Shown piece by piece: positions 9,980 through 19,919 of a stretch of DNA of 64,000 nt; positions within the stretch are counted from its first letter, which is position 1; each line of letters starts with the position of its first letter. Made by a program: the position numbers and the translations under genes. Below the pieces are notes generated by a model. The model was not told the origin of the DNA. It saw nothing but the letters and a program-made list of their open reading frames with translations, and did no database searches. Where the stretch lies: assembly GCA_010909725.1 (NCBI GenBank), contig JAACMV010000011.1, positions 930,001 to 994,000 on the forward strand, in the 5' to 3' direction. This DNA is from Picochlorum sp. 'celeri'. Taxonomy: Eukaryota > Chlorophyta > Trebouxiophyceae.

Positions 9980-10132
9980 ATGGACACCACCTCAACAGTT
10001 ATATCTATTGGTGCCAGTGATGTGATTGTTTGGACCTTGGTTCTTGTCGTCGTCTACGTGTTCATTGTCAAGAGGATTTGGAATGGACTTTTTGGAAGTG
10101 GCCTGGTTTCGGTCAAGAAGAAGGCTTCATAA
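9980..10132 (+). CDS. Tiny single-pass membrane protein
   Basis: 50 residues from the ATG at 9980. Residues ~12-32 are a clear membrane segment (DVIVWTLVLVVVYVFIVKRIW), followed by a short basic tail (VSVKKKAS). The size and form resemble small subunits of organellar or ER complexes, but no family is recognised. Only about 50 nt separate its stop from the start of the next gene on the same strand, so it could also be an upstream frame of that transcript. Confidence 0.5.
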   Translation: MDTTSTVISIGASDVIVWTLVLVVVYVFIVKRIWNGLFGSGLVSVKKKAS

Positions 10133-10183
10133 GATACTGTAACCACGATTAAAATTTGATACTTGAAAAAAATCATCGATAGG

Positions 10184-13051
10184 ATGAGAAAATCGTCACG
10201 GGGTGCGCTGGAAGAGAAAAAGAGGCACAAGGCACTGCTGGAACAGGTGACCCTGCTGCCCAGAACGGATACCTCACGATGGATGTGGATGGTGATGCAT
10301 ATGGATATTGTATTGATGGAAGGAGTGACGTGTGATACGATTCGAGAGTTTGTATGTCGCTGTGAGCGCAAAGGCAATGTGCAGGGACAGAAGAGTCATG
10401 TGGCTTGCATGGTAGCATTGGGTTTGCATGCTTGTTTGCATAGAGTGCGAGAGGGCATAGGGTATTGGTTTGGATTAGAGGGAGATGGTGTACGGTTCAT
10501 ATCATGTGTGTGGATGTGTGGGCTGGAGTCTTGGATACTGCACATGTTGCCTTGGTTTGAGCAGGAAGGAAGATTCTTTCTGTCAATGTGTGTCCTGGAC
10601 ATTGTCTTGTTACACAGTGACACCTTTGAATATCATTACAATAAGGGAGATGATCGAAAAGTACTTGATGGGGATGGTGTGGAGCTTGTGTGTTGCTCTT
10701 TGCATTTTGTGACAATTCAGTTAATGGATGGTGTGGAGGCTGCGGAAGATATGGCCCGTCTTGTTGGACTCGTAGATAATGGGTTGATGGTTTTGAGTGG
10801 AGTAGACGGCTCATCAGGTGGGTTGTCTGGCTGGCAGAAGAGAATCATGGAAGATATTGCAAGACTGAGTGCATGGATTGATGAGCAATGCTGTGAAGGG
10901 TCTCTTGAATCGTTATTATGCCGTTTAAAGTCCCGTTTGATGCTGTTCGAGTACAAGAAGGTGTCGGATGGAACAGCGAAACGTCCTGATGATGTCTGTT
11001 GCACGCTGTTGCATGATGACGAGGAGCAGGAGATTGAGGATAGGAGGAGTAGTGTCATCACAATGATGCGTGCAGCGTTTGACTCTGTCCTGTATTGGAG
11101 TGCGTCGCCGAATGATGTATCTGATGAGTATATTGCCTATGCATGCTGGAGCGTTTCCAATACACTCTTCCTTGAGCAAACCAGCATAGTATCCAATCAC
11201 CATCCTAGCCCTGTCGCAGACTACAAAATACTATGCAATACTCTGGAAAGATTGGTTGTCAATACAGCAAGAAATTCAGAATGCGATCAGGCATTAGAGC
11301 AAATAGCTTGCTGGGCCTTGTCTTCTCATGTAGATGATGTACACATTCAGCAGCAGCTGGTTGACCTGTATGAAGAAAAATTAAACTCCTCCTCTGTGGC
11401 TCATTTGGAATTCATCGAGGATCGACACGTGAGCCTGCAGTATGAATGGGTGAGGCATCAAATGCTCTTGATGGGAAATAAATTGGCCGTGGATGATACA
11501 TCCGCTGGCGGTGTTGTAGTTGGACAACAGCTTGAAGCAAGAATGAAAACCATCAGAAACCTCGTGTTTCCTGCTGTTTTGCTATGCCCATACAGCTTGT
11601 TGCATAAACTATTCAATGCTGCTGTGACAAACAGAAACGAAGTATGGATCCTGTCCTCGATTTGTGAGGTGTTTCCAAACTTGATGCAGCTCAGGTCTGT
11701 TGATTGTCCACTCATGTCAGAATACCACCATGGTACTGAGTTGTCCAGGCTACTGGTGGACCGAGTCATCACGTCCAAAGGTATTTCAGAGGAAGAGGAA
11801 TCATCATTGTTGTACATGGTGGAGGTGTTCATGAATGCAACGCCATCGATTTTGTCATTGGGAATGTTCAGAAATGACATTCTGCTCATGCTATCATCAC
11901 CAGACGCCTCTCCAGAGTTTGCAACAAAATTCGTCAAACGAATTTTAGAACTTTCCTCTGTAAGATCAGTTCATGATCTATTGCTCTCGGGGGAAAGCGA
12001 CACGTCTTCACCATATGCAGTCGCTGCTTTACAAATGTGCCTGTATTACCTTGAATTTGACAACCGGTATCAGAGTCTAGGCATCAGTACGCATGACGGC
12101 ATCACCTCAGATGTCATCTCAAGCTATTTTGATAAATCAGCACTTCAAAATATTCAGGATATAGTTCTACTCATCGCAGAATGTCTCATGGACTGTGATG
12201 CATCATATGCTCAACGCATCCTCACAACAGTGGAATATCAAGGGCATCCTTGGGCTCGCTTATACTTTGGAATTGATTTCACGGAAGACGAGGCCCATTA
12301 CATATTAAAATTGAATCCAAAGCACAGCTGCCTTGAAGAGAATTGTTTCGGCGTAAAAAATACGGCGTTCCATCAGGCCTTTGAACTTGCTGCACTTGGA
12401 TCCATCCAGGCACAGATGCTCAAACACCTTGCGCACGAGTACAAGTCTATAGACGATCTTCGATGCGATATTGTACGCTCTATTTCATGTATAGCATCAG
12501 TATGCACGCCATCAGAAGCTCAGCACCTCCTTCATGGGGTTGAAGTTATTGCTGGAGATGTATGCATTGGGGCACAGAACACCTCTGTCAGCAATGCTTT
12601 TGCCAAACCGTACATTATCCAAGCATGCACGCGTGCCATGGTAGCTGAAATAGGCATCAAATCCGTGCACAGCATGGTAGATCACGCATGTTATGCACAA
12701 GCAAGCATGGCATTATCAGATGTGGGCAGGTACTGTCTTCAAAGCATATCAGAATTTGCTCCTTCAATCAGCCCAATGCTCGCTCTCAGACTCTTTGGAG
12801 AGGTATTAGAATGTTACACGAGTCTCACGACCACTCTGAAAGAGAAAAATCTCCATCCTGACAGCATACAGTCAAGTTCCATCGAGGCCATTATATCATC
12901 CCTGGCACAGCATATTGTCAGAAAGCACAGTCGAGCACTCTCAGAGCAGGAAAACTCAATCATTGTGAATCGTGCATCCGACATGGTGAATCAAGCATCA
13001 TGGAATGACACACAATACATGACAGCCTTGCGCAGCTTATTTAAGACATGA
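10184..13051 (+). CDS. Large orphan protein, probably helical repeats (955 residues)
   Basis: A single long exon with sustained coding quality. The first ATG in frame is at 10184; an upstream TTG is not credible as a start. No catalytic motif, signal peptide or membrane segment is evident. The sequence is rich in Leu, Ser, Cys and His and reads as amphipathic helices throughout (for example LLHKLFNAAVTNRNEVW, and QAFELAALGSIQAQMLKHL), as in HEAT or ARM-like scaffolds. I cannot assign it to a family. Its 3' end lies 46 nt from the end of the peroxiredoxin gene on the opposite strand. Confidence 0.7.
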   Translation: MRKSSRGALEEKKRHKALLEQVTLLPRTDTSRWMWMVMHMDIVLMEGVTCDTIREFVCRCERKGNVQGQKSHVACMVALGLHACLHRVREGIGYWFGLEGDGVRFISCVWMCGLESWILHMLPWFEQEGRFFLSMCVLDIVLLHSDTFEYHYNKGDDRKVLDGDGVELVCCSLHFVTIQLMDGVEAAEDMARLVGLVDNGLMVLSGVDGSSGGLSGWQKRIMEDIARLSAWIDEQCCEGSLESLLCRLKSRLMLFEYKKVSDGTAKRPDDVCCTLLHDDEEQEIEDRRSSVITMMRAAFDSVLYWSASPNDVSDEYIAYACWSVSNTLFLEQTSIVSNHHPSPVADYKILCNTLERLVVNTARNSECDQALEQIACWALSSHVDDVHIQQQLVDLYEEKLNSSSVAHLEFIEDRHVSLQYEWVRHQMLLMGNKLAVDDTSAGGVVVGQQLEARMKTIRNLVFPAVLLCPYSLLHKLFNAAVTNRNEVWILSSICEVFPNLMQLRSVDCPLMSEYHHGTELSRLLVDRVITSKGISEEEESSLLYMVEVFMNATPSILSLGMFRNDILLMLSSPDASPEFATKFVKRILELSSVRSVHDLLLSGESDTSSPYAVAALQMCLYYLEFDNRYQSLGISTHDGITSDVISSYFDKSALQNIQDIVLLIAECLMDCDASYAQRILTTVEYQGHPWARLYFGIDFTEDEAHYILKLNPKHSCLEENCFGVKNTAFHQAFELAALGSIQAQMLKHLAHEYKSIDDLRCDIVRSISCIASVCTPSEAQHLLHGVEVIAGDVCIGAQNTSVSNAFAKPYIIQACTRAMVAEIGIKSVHSMVDHACYAQASMALSDVGRYCLQSISEFAPSISPMLALRLFGEVLECYTSLTTTLKEKNLHPDSIQSSSIEAIISSLAQHIVRKHSRALSEQENSIIVNRASDMVNQASWNDTQYMTALRSLFKT

Positions 13052-13097
13052 GACGTTTTTTACATCGATCAATCTCCTCAAACAACAATAACTACTC

Positions 13098-13893
13098 TCA
13101 AAGGGCATTCAAAATATCGTCTGCACTGCTGACAGTAAACGCACCACCCTCTTCCATATTCAAAACCTTCACCACCGAATCATCCACCAGCATGGCGTAT
13201 CTACGAGATCTCATTCCCAATCCCTTGTCATTCAAGTCAAGCTCTGCACCAATAGCCTTGGCAAACACAGCACTTCCATCAGCAAGCATCAACACCTTGC
13301 CATCAGCACCCACAGACTTGCCCCACGCATCCATCACAAATGCATCATTCACAGAAATGCATGCAATAGTATCAACTCCCTTTCCTTTCAACTCATCAGC
13401 CCTCTCAATAAATCCAGGCAAATGCTTCAATGAGCATGTTGGAGTGAATGCTCCTGGAACAGCAAACATCACCACCTTTTTCCCCTTTGTCAAATCCCCT
13501 ACAGTGATCTCTTGCATGTTACCCTCTCCATCGAAATAATTCAGAGTCACATCACTTGGCAACTTATCCCCTACAGACAATGCCTGCGTCTGAACATTGA
13601 CCATGGTTCTTGTACGTCTTGGTGCCACAACAGATCTCTGCACACACACACACACACGACCATGTTGAGAAAACAGAAAAAAACACGAGAGATTGAACTA
13701 CAAACCCAGAAGAGGATTTGGAAAGACACGTGTCACACAACAAACGCATCCCTCCCTCCATCCAACACACATAATTCAACCATCGTATTTCATGTACTAG
13801 TAGACATACCAAATCATTGGTTCTTTTACTGGAGAACTGGCGGGTCCATGACGCCACGACCACACCATTCTTGCACACACGAGCTGCCATCAT
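13098..13893 (-). CDS. Type II (PRX5-class) peroxiredoxin, organelle-targeted, one intron
   Basis: Exon 1 13893-13810 and exon 2 13637-13098 give 207 residues; the intron (172 nt) has a GTATGT donor and a (TG)n-CAG acceptor. Exon 1 encodes a typical presequence ([10 protein letters not shown]...WTRQFSSKR). The catalytic domain carries the peroxidatic Cys in [16 protein letters not shown], the second Cys in [12 protein letters not shown], the conserved Arg in [11 protein letters not shown], and the DILNAL tail, all typical of atypical 2-Cys PrxII/PRX5. It reduces H2O2 and organic peroxides using thioredoxin or glutaredoxin. Mitochondrial or plastid location is inferred. An internal ATG just before [15 protein letters not shown] could yield a cytosolic form. 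Confidence 0.92.
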
Positions 13894-14159
13894 TCTGCTC
13901 CGTCACAATCTGATATACGTAAAATAAAAGAAAATATAACTATAGCAATCAATGATGGGTGGCGTTCGATGGATCAAGAATAAAGAATCCTCATTGTAGA
14001 TTCAATTCAATCTACATGGCCGTACTTTATTGTACTTTTTACGGAATTTTTGCTCTGTAAATAGAAACCCATGGCGTTCGTCATGCCAACAGCTGCATGT
14101 GATTATACAGAAACAAGAAGATTTCAAAAAACTATTCATGAATATACATTCTTTACAGG

Positions 14160-14915
14160 ATGCTTCGATACTGTTGTATAAGAGGAAAGCAATCTATAGC
14201 ATCGCTTCTGGAGCTACAAAAAACCTGCAGTAGTACGGGGTATTCTACCCTCGATGGCCATCATCACTCGCATCGCCATGATCAGACCTCTGTATCGTCC
14301 ACCAGTGAGGATATCAATGCAGACATGGAGCGGATTTTTGGGTCCCCTGTATCCACCCCGGACTCCATCTCTTCCTCGCCCACTGCCTCTGGCATGCCTG
14401 AATCTTCGCCATCATCATCATCATCATCGAGGCAACTGACTCATACAGATCCAGATACAGGAAGAGCTACCATGGTGGATGTGTCGCATAAATCGTCTAC
14501 AGCCCGATCGGCGACAGCAACAGCCAAGGTCATCTTGGGGAAGGAGGCATTTCAATTGGTCCATGACAACCATGTGTCCAAAAAGGGTGATGTGTTGACC
14601 GTGTCTCAGTTGGCTGGCATCATGGGTGCTAAGCAAACATCGCAACTGATACCCTTGTGCCATCCTATTCTTCTCTCAGATGTGTCAGTGTCGTTGACAT
14701 TGGATGAGGATGCATTGTCTGTTGGTATTTGGGCACAGGCAACCACTGTGGGTCCAACTGGTGTAGAGATGGAGGCGTTGACTGCTGCGAGTGTGGCGGC
14801 GTTGACTGTGTATGACATGTGTAAAGCTGCGAGTAAGATGATTGAGATTACAGACATTCGACTCGTTGAAAAGAAAGGTGGGAAAAGTGGACATTGGAAG
14901 AGACGGCATCTCTGA
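14160..14915 (+). CDS. CNX3: Cyclic pyranopterin monophosphate synthase (MoaC/CNX3)
   Basis: 251 residues. The MoaC domain fills the C-terminal ~160: RATMVDVSHKSSTARSATA, GDVLTVSQLAGIMGAKQTS, LIPLCHPILLSDVSVSL, and GVEMEALTAASVAALTVYDM followed by CKAASKMIEITDIRLVEKKGGKSG. The conserved Lys, His and Asp residues of the active site are present. The enzyme acts after MoaA in the first step of molybdenum cofactor synthesis, in mitochondria in plants. The ~95-residue N-terminal extension is rich in Ser, Arg and His and fits a presequence plus linker. Stand-alone MoaC, as in plants, rather than a MoaA-MoaC fusion. Confidence 0.93.
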   Translation: MLRYCCIRGKQSIASLLELQKTCSSTGYSTLDGHHHSHRHDQTSVSSTSEDINADMERIFGSPVSTPDSISSSPTASGMPESSPSSSSSSRQLTHTDPDTGRATMVDVSHKSSTARSATATAKVILGKEAFQLVHDNHVSKKGDVLTVSQLAGIMGAKQTSQLIPLCHPILLSDVSVSLTLDEDALSVGIWAQATTVGPTGVEMEALTAASVAALTVYDMCKAASKMIEITDIRLVEKKGGKSGHWKRRHL

Positions 14916-15079
14916 GAGGAGAATATTCCGTTGGAGGAGTACATCCGGCCACATAGATATAGATGTGATACCCACCGTCTTCACAGCACATATAAACTAT
15001 TGTCTGTATGTATTAGTTATTAGTGAATCAACATTTGCGTCAAGAATAACGTCATGCGTGGTAGAGAAAGCGTGGCAAC

Positions 15080-16294
15080 ATGTTGGTAGAAACCAACTGG
15101 ACACGTTCTAGTAGTTCCAAAACGGCGGCGACAAAGCCAAATAGCATTTCATCTGACTCTTTGATATCAATAGTGCGGGTACATACCTCTACTATGGCGG
15201 TTAATGCGAATAGTAGTAGAGGTGGAGGCTTACGTGGCGGATGGAAACATGACCAGAGTCTAGGGATGCATTTTGACTTGGATGTTGGGTCCAAGGATGA
15301 GCATATACTGTCAAGATTTGGATTCTGTGATGAGGATGAGGATTTAGAGCCGGGTAAACTAGAGATATTGAAGAGTGATGTGATGCGGTTCACAAGGCCA
15401 GTGAATATGTTCCATGCTCGCTTGCAGAGGGATGTTGCGTCCATGAAGCGTCGTATCGTGGAAGAGGAAGGTGATATGGATGTTGTGGTGCTTGCGACGC
15501 ATTTGAGTAGTGTAGGGTATAAAGTAAGCCTGAGATCTGCACTTGGAGGTGGGCGAGATTCGGGGATGTTTGTGAACTTGAGAAACGAATTTTTGATCGT
15601 GGAGCGCGAGATTTTTGGTACTGTTGATGATGAATATGGCAATGTGGTGAAGATTCCGCAAGGGACTGAAGAGTATATTGTAGAAGTTCGGTTCAAGGAG
15701 CATTTTGCGATACCATTGCTTAAGGAATCTGTCAGGTACAGGTTTCTTTCTCAGGTTGTTCCTGAACATATTGTAGCCACGGTGTCTACGTTGAAGCCGT
15801 TGGTGGAGATGCTGTGTTATGAAATATCACTGTCGTTTGATGCATGTGGTTTGACATTGCCACCTTGGAGAAGACACAAGAGTCTGCTGTCAAAGTGGCT
15901 TCCATTGAAATCTCAAGATGTGGACATGTCTTCTCCGCCAGGTGGGTCACCACGTGGAAGGAGGTCTCCTGTGAATGGATCATCTCCGAATGGGGTGGTG
16001 GCAGAGGATTTGATGGAGCGCAAGTCTCCACAGGCAGCATGGATTCCAGAGCATGCGTGTGGGAAGGAGAAAGATGGTGTGGACACGAGACCAAAGCATA
16101 GTTTGCTGAGTAAGAAGCTATCCTCTGGTGAAGTGCGTTTTGAAAAGCACACTGGATTCAAGTGTGCGTCTCCAAGAAATCATAGCCAAGACAAGGAACA
16201 GAGCACCAAAGATCAGACTGATGTGAAAGGTCCACCACCAAAGGATATGCCAGAGATGAAATTCAGGACTGTCCGCCTCAAGGGTGTTGCATAA
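15080..16294 (+). CDS. DUF506 (PDDEXK-like) family protein
   Basis: 404 residues. The family core lies at ~120-285: HLSSVGYKVSLRSALG, NEFLIVEREIFGT, EEYIVEVRFKEHFAIPL and LTLPPWRRHKSLLSKWLP, which match plant DUF506 proteins in order and spacing. The fold is predicted nuclease-like (PD-(D/E)XK), but no activity is established for the family. The C-terminal ~120 residues are disordered, Ser/Pro-rich and highly charged. An internal ATG at about 15194 is an alternative start. The family is mainly known from green plants and algae, which supports the lineage call. Confidence 0.85.
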   Translation: MLVETNWTRSSSSKTAATKPNSISSDSLISIVRVHTSTMAVNANSSRGGGLRGGWKHDQSLGMHFDLDVGSKDEHILSRFGFCDEDEDLEPGKLEILKSDVMRFTRPVNMFHARLQRDVASMKRRIVEEEGDMDVVVLATHLSSVGYKVSLRSALGGGRDSGMFVNLRNEFLIVEREIFGTVDDEYGNVVKIPQGTEEYIVEVRFKEHFAIPLLKESVRYRFLSQVVPEHIVATVSTLKPLVEMLCYEISLSFDACGLTLPPWRRHKSLLSKWLPLKSQDVDMSSPPGGSPRGRRSPVNGSSPNGVVAEDLMERKSPQAAWIPEHACGKEKDGVDTRPKHSLLSKKLSSGEVRFEKHTGFKCASPRNHSQDKEQSTKDQTDVKGPPPKDMPEMKFRTVRLKGVA

Positions 16295-16533
16295 AACTTT
16301 CAATTTTGTTTCGAGAGATAAAAAAAACTGTCAGAAAATAATGAATATGATACTGATGAACGTATCCCCTCTGATTGAAATGCAAGAAGAAGAAGAATCA
16401 TTGTTATTCATGAGGGACAACAGATTTTGCCTCATGTCATGTCAATACATATTTTTGTTTTGCACTTTATCATACGATATAAAGTATAAATAATGCATAC
16501 TATCATGAAGCATTCAGTACATGTGTAATTCAA

Positions 16534-17775
16534 TCAAATTTTCAAAGCATGCGTGGTGAGACGCTGGCCAACATACTCTCCCAGAGCAAGGCAGCTTGTC
16601 AATCCAGGAGATTCGATGCCATAGAGGCATTCAAGTCCAGGAATCCCGTGATCTTTGATGACAAAATCGGGATACTTTTGCCCGTCGTCGTGTACAACTT
16701 TAGGTCGTACACCAGAGTATGCTGGCTCTAGACATCCTGGCTCTACATTGGTACAGTATCTCTTCAAGGCATTCTCAAACTGCACAGATCTGGCTGGGTC
16801 AACCTTGTATTCTAAATTGTCAGGATCGTCGACAGTATCAATCCATTCTACATCAGGTCCAAATCGTATCGTAGAATGTGATAAATCTATAGTAGCATGG
16901 ATACCTAGCCCGCCGTCATTCGATGGGACAGGATAGACAAGATACTTTTTCGAAAACTTGGGTCCTTGTGTCAGACCCTCTTTTAAGGAGAAGTAGTTGC
17001 CCCTGACAAACGCGATTCCGGGAATGTCTTCTTTTGGAATTCCTTGAAGCCCGAGTGATACCTTCCTGGCCCATAGTCCAGCAGAATTGACCACATTTCT
17101 GGCAATCACCTGCGTCGTTTCCCCGCTCTGGACATCCTCCATGTTGAGCACCTTTTCAGACCCACCAATGTCACCCTCAATGATCCTAGTGTTGTATGCC
17201 ACAGTGCCTCCATTCGACACAATCTCCCTCTCAAGAGAAGACATGAGCCCATGGCTATCGACAATACCGGAAGAGGGAGAGAAAAACGCAGCTCGACACC
17301 TCACATGGGGCTCCATAGTATGGACTTGACTCTCTGTCAGTGGTTCCAAGTCAACCACGCCATTCAGCTCTGCAATCTGACCAATTTTCTCAAGCGTCTC
17401 GACATCTTCGTCCTCACTGGCGACTATTAACTTGCCGCATTTCTCAAACGCCACTCCATGCGATGCACAGTAATCATACAGCATGTCACGTCCTTTGACA
17501 CACAGAGCAGCTTTTAATGAGTGAACGGCATAGTATAAACCAGCATGAACCACTTCACTGTTTCTAGAGGATGTCTCCATTCCAAATGACGGCCGTTGAT
17601 CGACAACAAGGACATCCTGGTCACAGTGCTTTGCCAGATAACGAGCTATCGCCAATCCAACGACACCAGCCCCAACAACGACTGTCTCAACGTCAACAGA
17701 GCCAAGGGTTTTCGTGCAGAACGGAGTATACGCGGGGAATATGAGTCTATTTCGCAATATATTTACTGTGTTCAT
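16534..17775 (-). CDS. L2HGDH: L-2-hydroxyglutarate dehydrogenase, mitochondrial
   Basis: 413 residues, intron-free. Residues 1-25 look like a mitochondrial presequence. The FAD-binding Rossmann motif follows (VVVGAGVVGLAIARYLAK), then TSSRNSEVVHAGLYY, the family signature, FFSPSSGIVDSHGLM, and a C-terminal FAD contact region (ESPGLTSCLALGEYV). The enzyme oxidises L-2-hydroxyglutarate to 2-oxoglutarate, passing electrons to the respiratory chain. Length matches the family. The DUF506 gene converges on it with ~240 nt of AT-rich spacer that shows only a weak CATGAGG/CCTCATG inverted repeat. Confidence 0.93.
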   Translation of the reverse strand: MNTVNILRNRLIFPAYTPFCTKTLGSVDVETVVVGAGVVGLAIARYLAKHCDQDVLVVDQRPSFGMETSSRNSEVVHAGLYYAVHSLKAALCVKGRDMLYDYCASHGVAFEKCGKLIVASEDEDVETLEKIGQIAELNGVVDLEPLTESQVHTMEPHVRCRAAFFSPSSGIVDSHGLMSSLEREIVSNGGTVAYNTRIIEGDIGGSEKVLNMEDVQSGETTQVIARNVVNSAGLWARKVSLGLQGIPKEDIPGIAFVRGNYFSLKEGLTQGPKFSKKYLVYPVPSNDGGLGIHATIDLSHSTIRFGPDVEWIDTVDDPDNLEYKVDPARSVQFENALKRYCTNVEPGCLEPAYSGVRPKVVHDDGQKYPDFVIKDHGIPGLECLYGIESPGLTSCLALGEYVGQRLTTHALKI

Positions 17776-18303
17776 GAGTATATATATATTTAAATGATAT
17801 TTTGGACGATAATTTCGAATGACACGCAGGGAGCGAAAGATCTATGGAGCTGCAGATGCCACATCAAAGAAAACAGAATTTTCGTTTTTATTACGGAGAA
17901 TTCTCCAAGTTTGGAATGTTGCAGTTGGTCATCTGTACATTCATAGCACATCTATGCAATCCTGGTGGATTTGATTCGTCATCATCTGGGCAATGCTATC
18001 GCGAGTGAGCACTAAGAGAGTGATCTGATGCTGGGTGTCCTTTGTGTCTTTAGGACACAAGACTCAATCTTGTCTTGTCTTACAAAATATTCATCTTTAT
18101 TCTTGACTTGATTATGTATATGGTGGGATAAGGTGCACATTATACGATCCTGCTTGAAGAGTTTTATGTGCATCTTGTGACTCCTATTGGTCAAAAGAGC
18201 CTTGACTCACGAGGGTCCCCATCTCAAAGAAATTGCTTTGAGTGATCCCAAATTTATCACCTGGTATATGTTTTCAGGTCCTCTAGAACTATTTTGATTA
18301 AAT
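17776..18303. other. Intergenic interval with inverted repeats
   Basis: No coding signal recognised. A perfect 7-bp hairpin GTGTCCT/AGGACAC occupies 18035-18058, with a loop rich in T and G. A wider pair TGCACAT/ATGTGCA lies near 18131-18172. The AT-rich stretch next to 17776 probably holds the promoter of the L2HGDH gene. Confidence 0.5.
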
Positions 18304-19512
18304 TTATTGTTTCTGATTCTTTCCGTACTGTTTCTTCTCGCCTTGCTGCTCACCATCTCCTCTCTTCTCTCCATTCTTGCCATACTGCTTTTTCTCACCC
18401 TCTCCCTCTCCATTCTTGTCGCCATCTCCCTTCTTCTCTCCATTCTTATTATTATGAAGAAGCTTGCGGCTTGAGCTTTCCTGTCCATTATTTTTTCCGT
18501 ACTGTTTCTTCTCACCCTCACCATTCTTGTCGCCTTGTCCCTTCTTCCCTCCATTCTTTCCGTATTGTTTCTTCTCACCATCACCCTCTCCATTCTTGTC
18601 GCCTTGTCCCTTCTTCTCTCCATTCTTGCCATACTGTTTCTTCTCACCTTGCTGCTCACCATCTCCTCTCTTTTCCCCATTCTTTCCGTATTGTTTCTTC
18701 TCACCATCACCATCACCATTCTTGTCGCCATCTCCCTTCTTCTTCTCTCCATTCTTGTTATGGAGAAGCTTGCGGCTTGAGCCTTCCTGCCCATTATTTT
18801 TTCCATTTCTCTTCTTCTGGCCTTCCTGCTCACCATCTCCCTTCTTCTCCCCATTCTTCTTTCCTTTTTGCCTCTTCTTTTCCTCTCCGTTCTCACCATG
18901 CAACAGCTTGCGACTCGTCTCCATCGAACCATCATCCAACAGATCTGATGCCTCCTCACCGTCATCCTCCTCAAGCTCCATCACACCTTCCACACGGTCA
19001 ATCTGTGGACCCTGTGCCATCCCGTTCATCGACATATTCTTGGATCCATTCGTAAGAATTCTTCTCGTAAGCTCTGTCCCATCTGGCAAGATTGCCATGT
19101 CCTCCTCTGAACAAGGCACAGTGAAGGATGACTCCACAACATACTTGTTCTCCTCACCCCCATTCTGTTCACAAGCCTCCGTCACCACCACAGTCCTCAT
19201 GACATCAGTAATATTCGCATTGCATACAGAAAGAATCTCTTGGTCCCCTTCTGTCTGCAACATGGAGTCAGAAAGGTACATCTGCGTTGCCTTCTTTGCC
19301 ACAGAAAACGAGCCACGCATTCCAGACTGCGTCGTCACCGGACCAAACGATCCCATAGGACCATATGATACTTGAACACATGCGTCAGTACCTTCTGAGG
19401 CGTCATCAACCTGCCACCAGTCTGGTGAACCACCCATATTGCCAGACGCGTTGGCTGCACCCAACAGTAATGGGGTGGTCAGCATGAACAAGGATGCCTT
19501 CTTGATTGCCAT
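18304..19512 (-). CDS. Secreted tandem-repeat protein with SRKLLH motifs
   Basis: 402 residues from the ATG at 19512 (the upstream in-frame TTG is not needed). A signal peptide is clear (MAIKKASLFMLTTPLLLGAANA). Residues ~25-165 are a globular Cys-containing domain of unknown type with sequons NIT, NGS and NMS. The C-terminal ~190 residues are a hydrophilic repeat built of KNGEKKGDG, DKNGEGDGEKKQYG and GEQQGEKKQYG units. Three copies of SRKLLH (one in the form TSRKLLH) punctuate it. At DNA level a segment of ~165 nt is repeated 306 nt apart. The repeats have very high Lys, Gly, Glu and Gln, so disorder or a cell-wall or mucilage role is possible. No family recognised. Confidence 0.75.
   Translation of the reverse strand: MAIKKASLFMLTTPLLLGAANASGNMGGSPDWWQVDDASEGTDACVQVSYGPMGSFGPVTTQSGMRGSFSVAKKATQMYLSDSMLQTEGDQEILSVCNANITDVMRTVVVTEACEQNGGEENKYVVESSFTVPCSEEDMAILPDGTELTRRILTNGSKNMSMNGMAQGPQIDRVEGVMELEEDDGEEASDLLDDGSMETSRKLLHGENGEEKKRQKGKKNGEKKGDGEQEGQKKRNGKNNGQEGSSRKLLHNKNGEKKKGDGDKNGDGDGEKKQYGKNGEKRGDGEQQGEKKQYGKNGEKKGQGDKNGEGDGEKKQYGKNGGKKGQGDKNGEGEKKQYGKNNGQESSSRKLLHNNKNGEKKGDGDKNGEGEGEKKQYGKNGEKRGDGEQQGEKKQYGKNQKQ
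18341..18811. repeat. Coding direct repeat, 306-nt offset
   Basis: The segment from about 18341 to 18505 recurs at about 18647 to 18811 with few changes; anchors are CCTTGCTGCT at 18341 and 18647, and AGCTTGCGGC at 18461 and 18767. The offset is 306 nt, or 102 codons, so the reading frame is kept. Shorter CCATTCTTG-type units repeat within it. Confidence 0.85.
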
Positions 19513-19545
19513 GATGTATTTCTTCAACGAGCGTATCTCCCTCAA

Positions 19546-19919
19546 AATATTTTGAATATAATATTATAAATATGGAGTACGATGAAAGGCCTTGGTGTAT
19601 ATGGGATCTGAGAGAAACGCGTTTACAGCCCGGTGCCTCCATGCAGTTTGTCTGACGCACGAGGATCACGTGACCCAATGGAGCACCACGACTCGGTCAA
19701 CGCGTCGTGGGAAGCCAGATCGACCCTGTCCCCATGGCACTCTTTTTCAACAATTGACACGTAAAATAGAATTCTTCGGTTATGGTATACCAGTATAGTA
19801 TTATTCACCCATCAGGAGTGCATCGAATCCATGGTTGTACATCCAAGCCTTGTCTGTTGCACGGAGCCGTTCTTCAAACGATCGGTCCTTCGATCAACGC
19901 ATAGAATCGACCGTTCGTG
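19546..19919. other. Divergent intergenic region with inverted repeats
   Basis: Lies between the divergent starts at 19512 (-) and 19920 (+), so it should contain both promoters. Perfect 7-bp hairpin CCACGAC/GTCGTGG at 19686-19710, and a near-perfect 10-bp pair ACGATCGGTC/GACCGTTCGT (one mismatch) at about 19877-19917. A GGTATACC palindrome lies near 19782. Confidence 0.5.

Noticed and set aside
13638..13660. (TG)n tract as an independent microsatellite of interest
   Set aside because: It is the acceptor tract of the peroxiredoxin intron.
18294..19375. Long plus-strand frames over the repeat region
   Set aside because: They are Ser/His/Pro or Phe/Leu low-complexity mirrors of the Lys/Gly/Glu repeat protein on the minus strand, which has a signal peptide and a normal domain.
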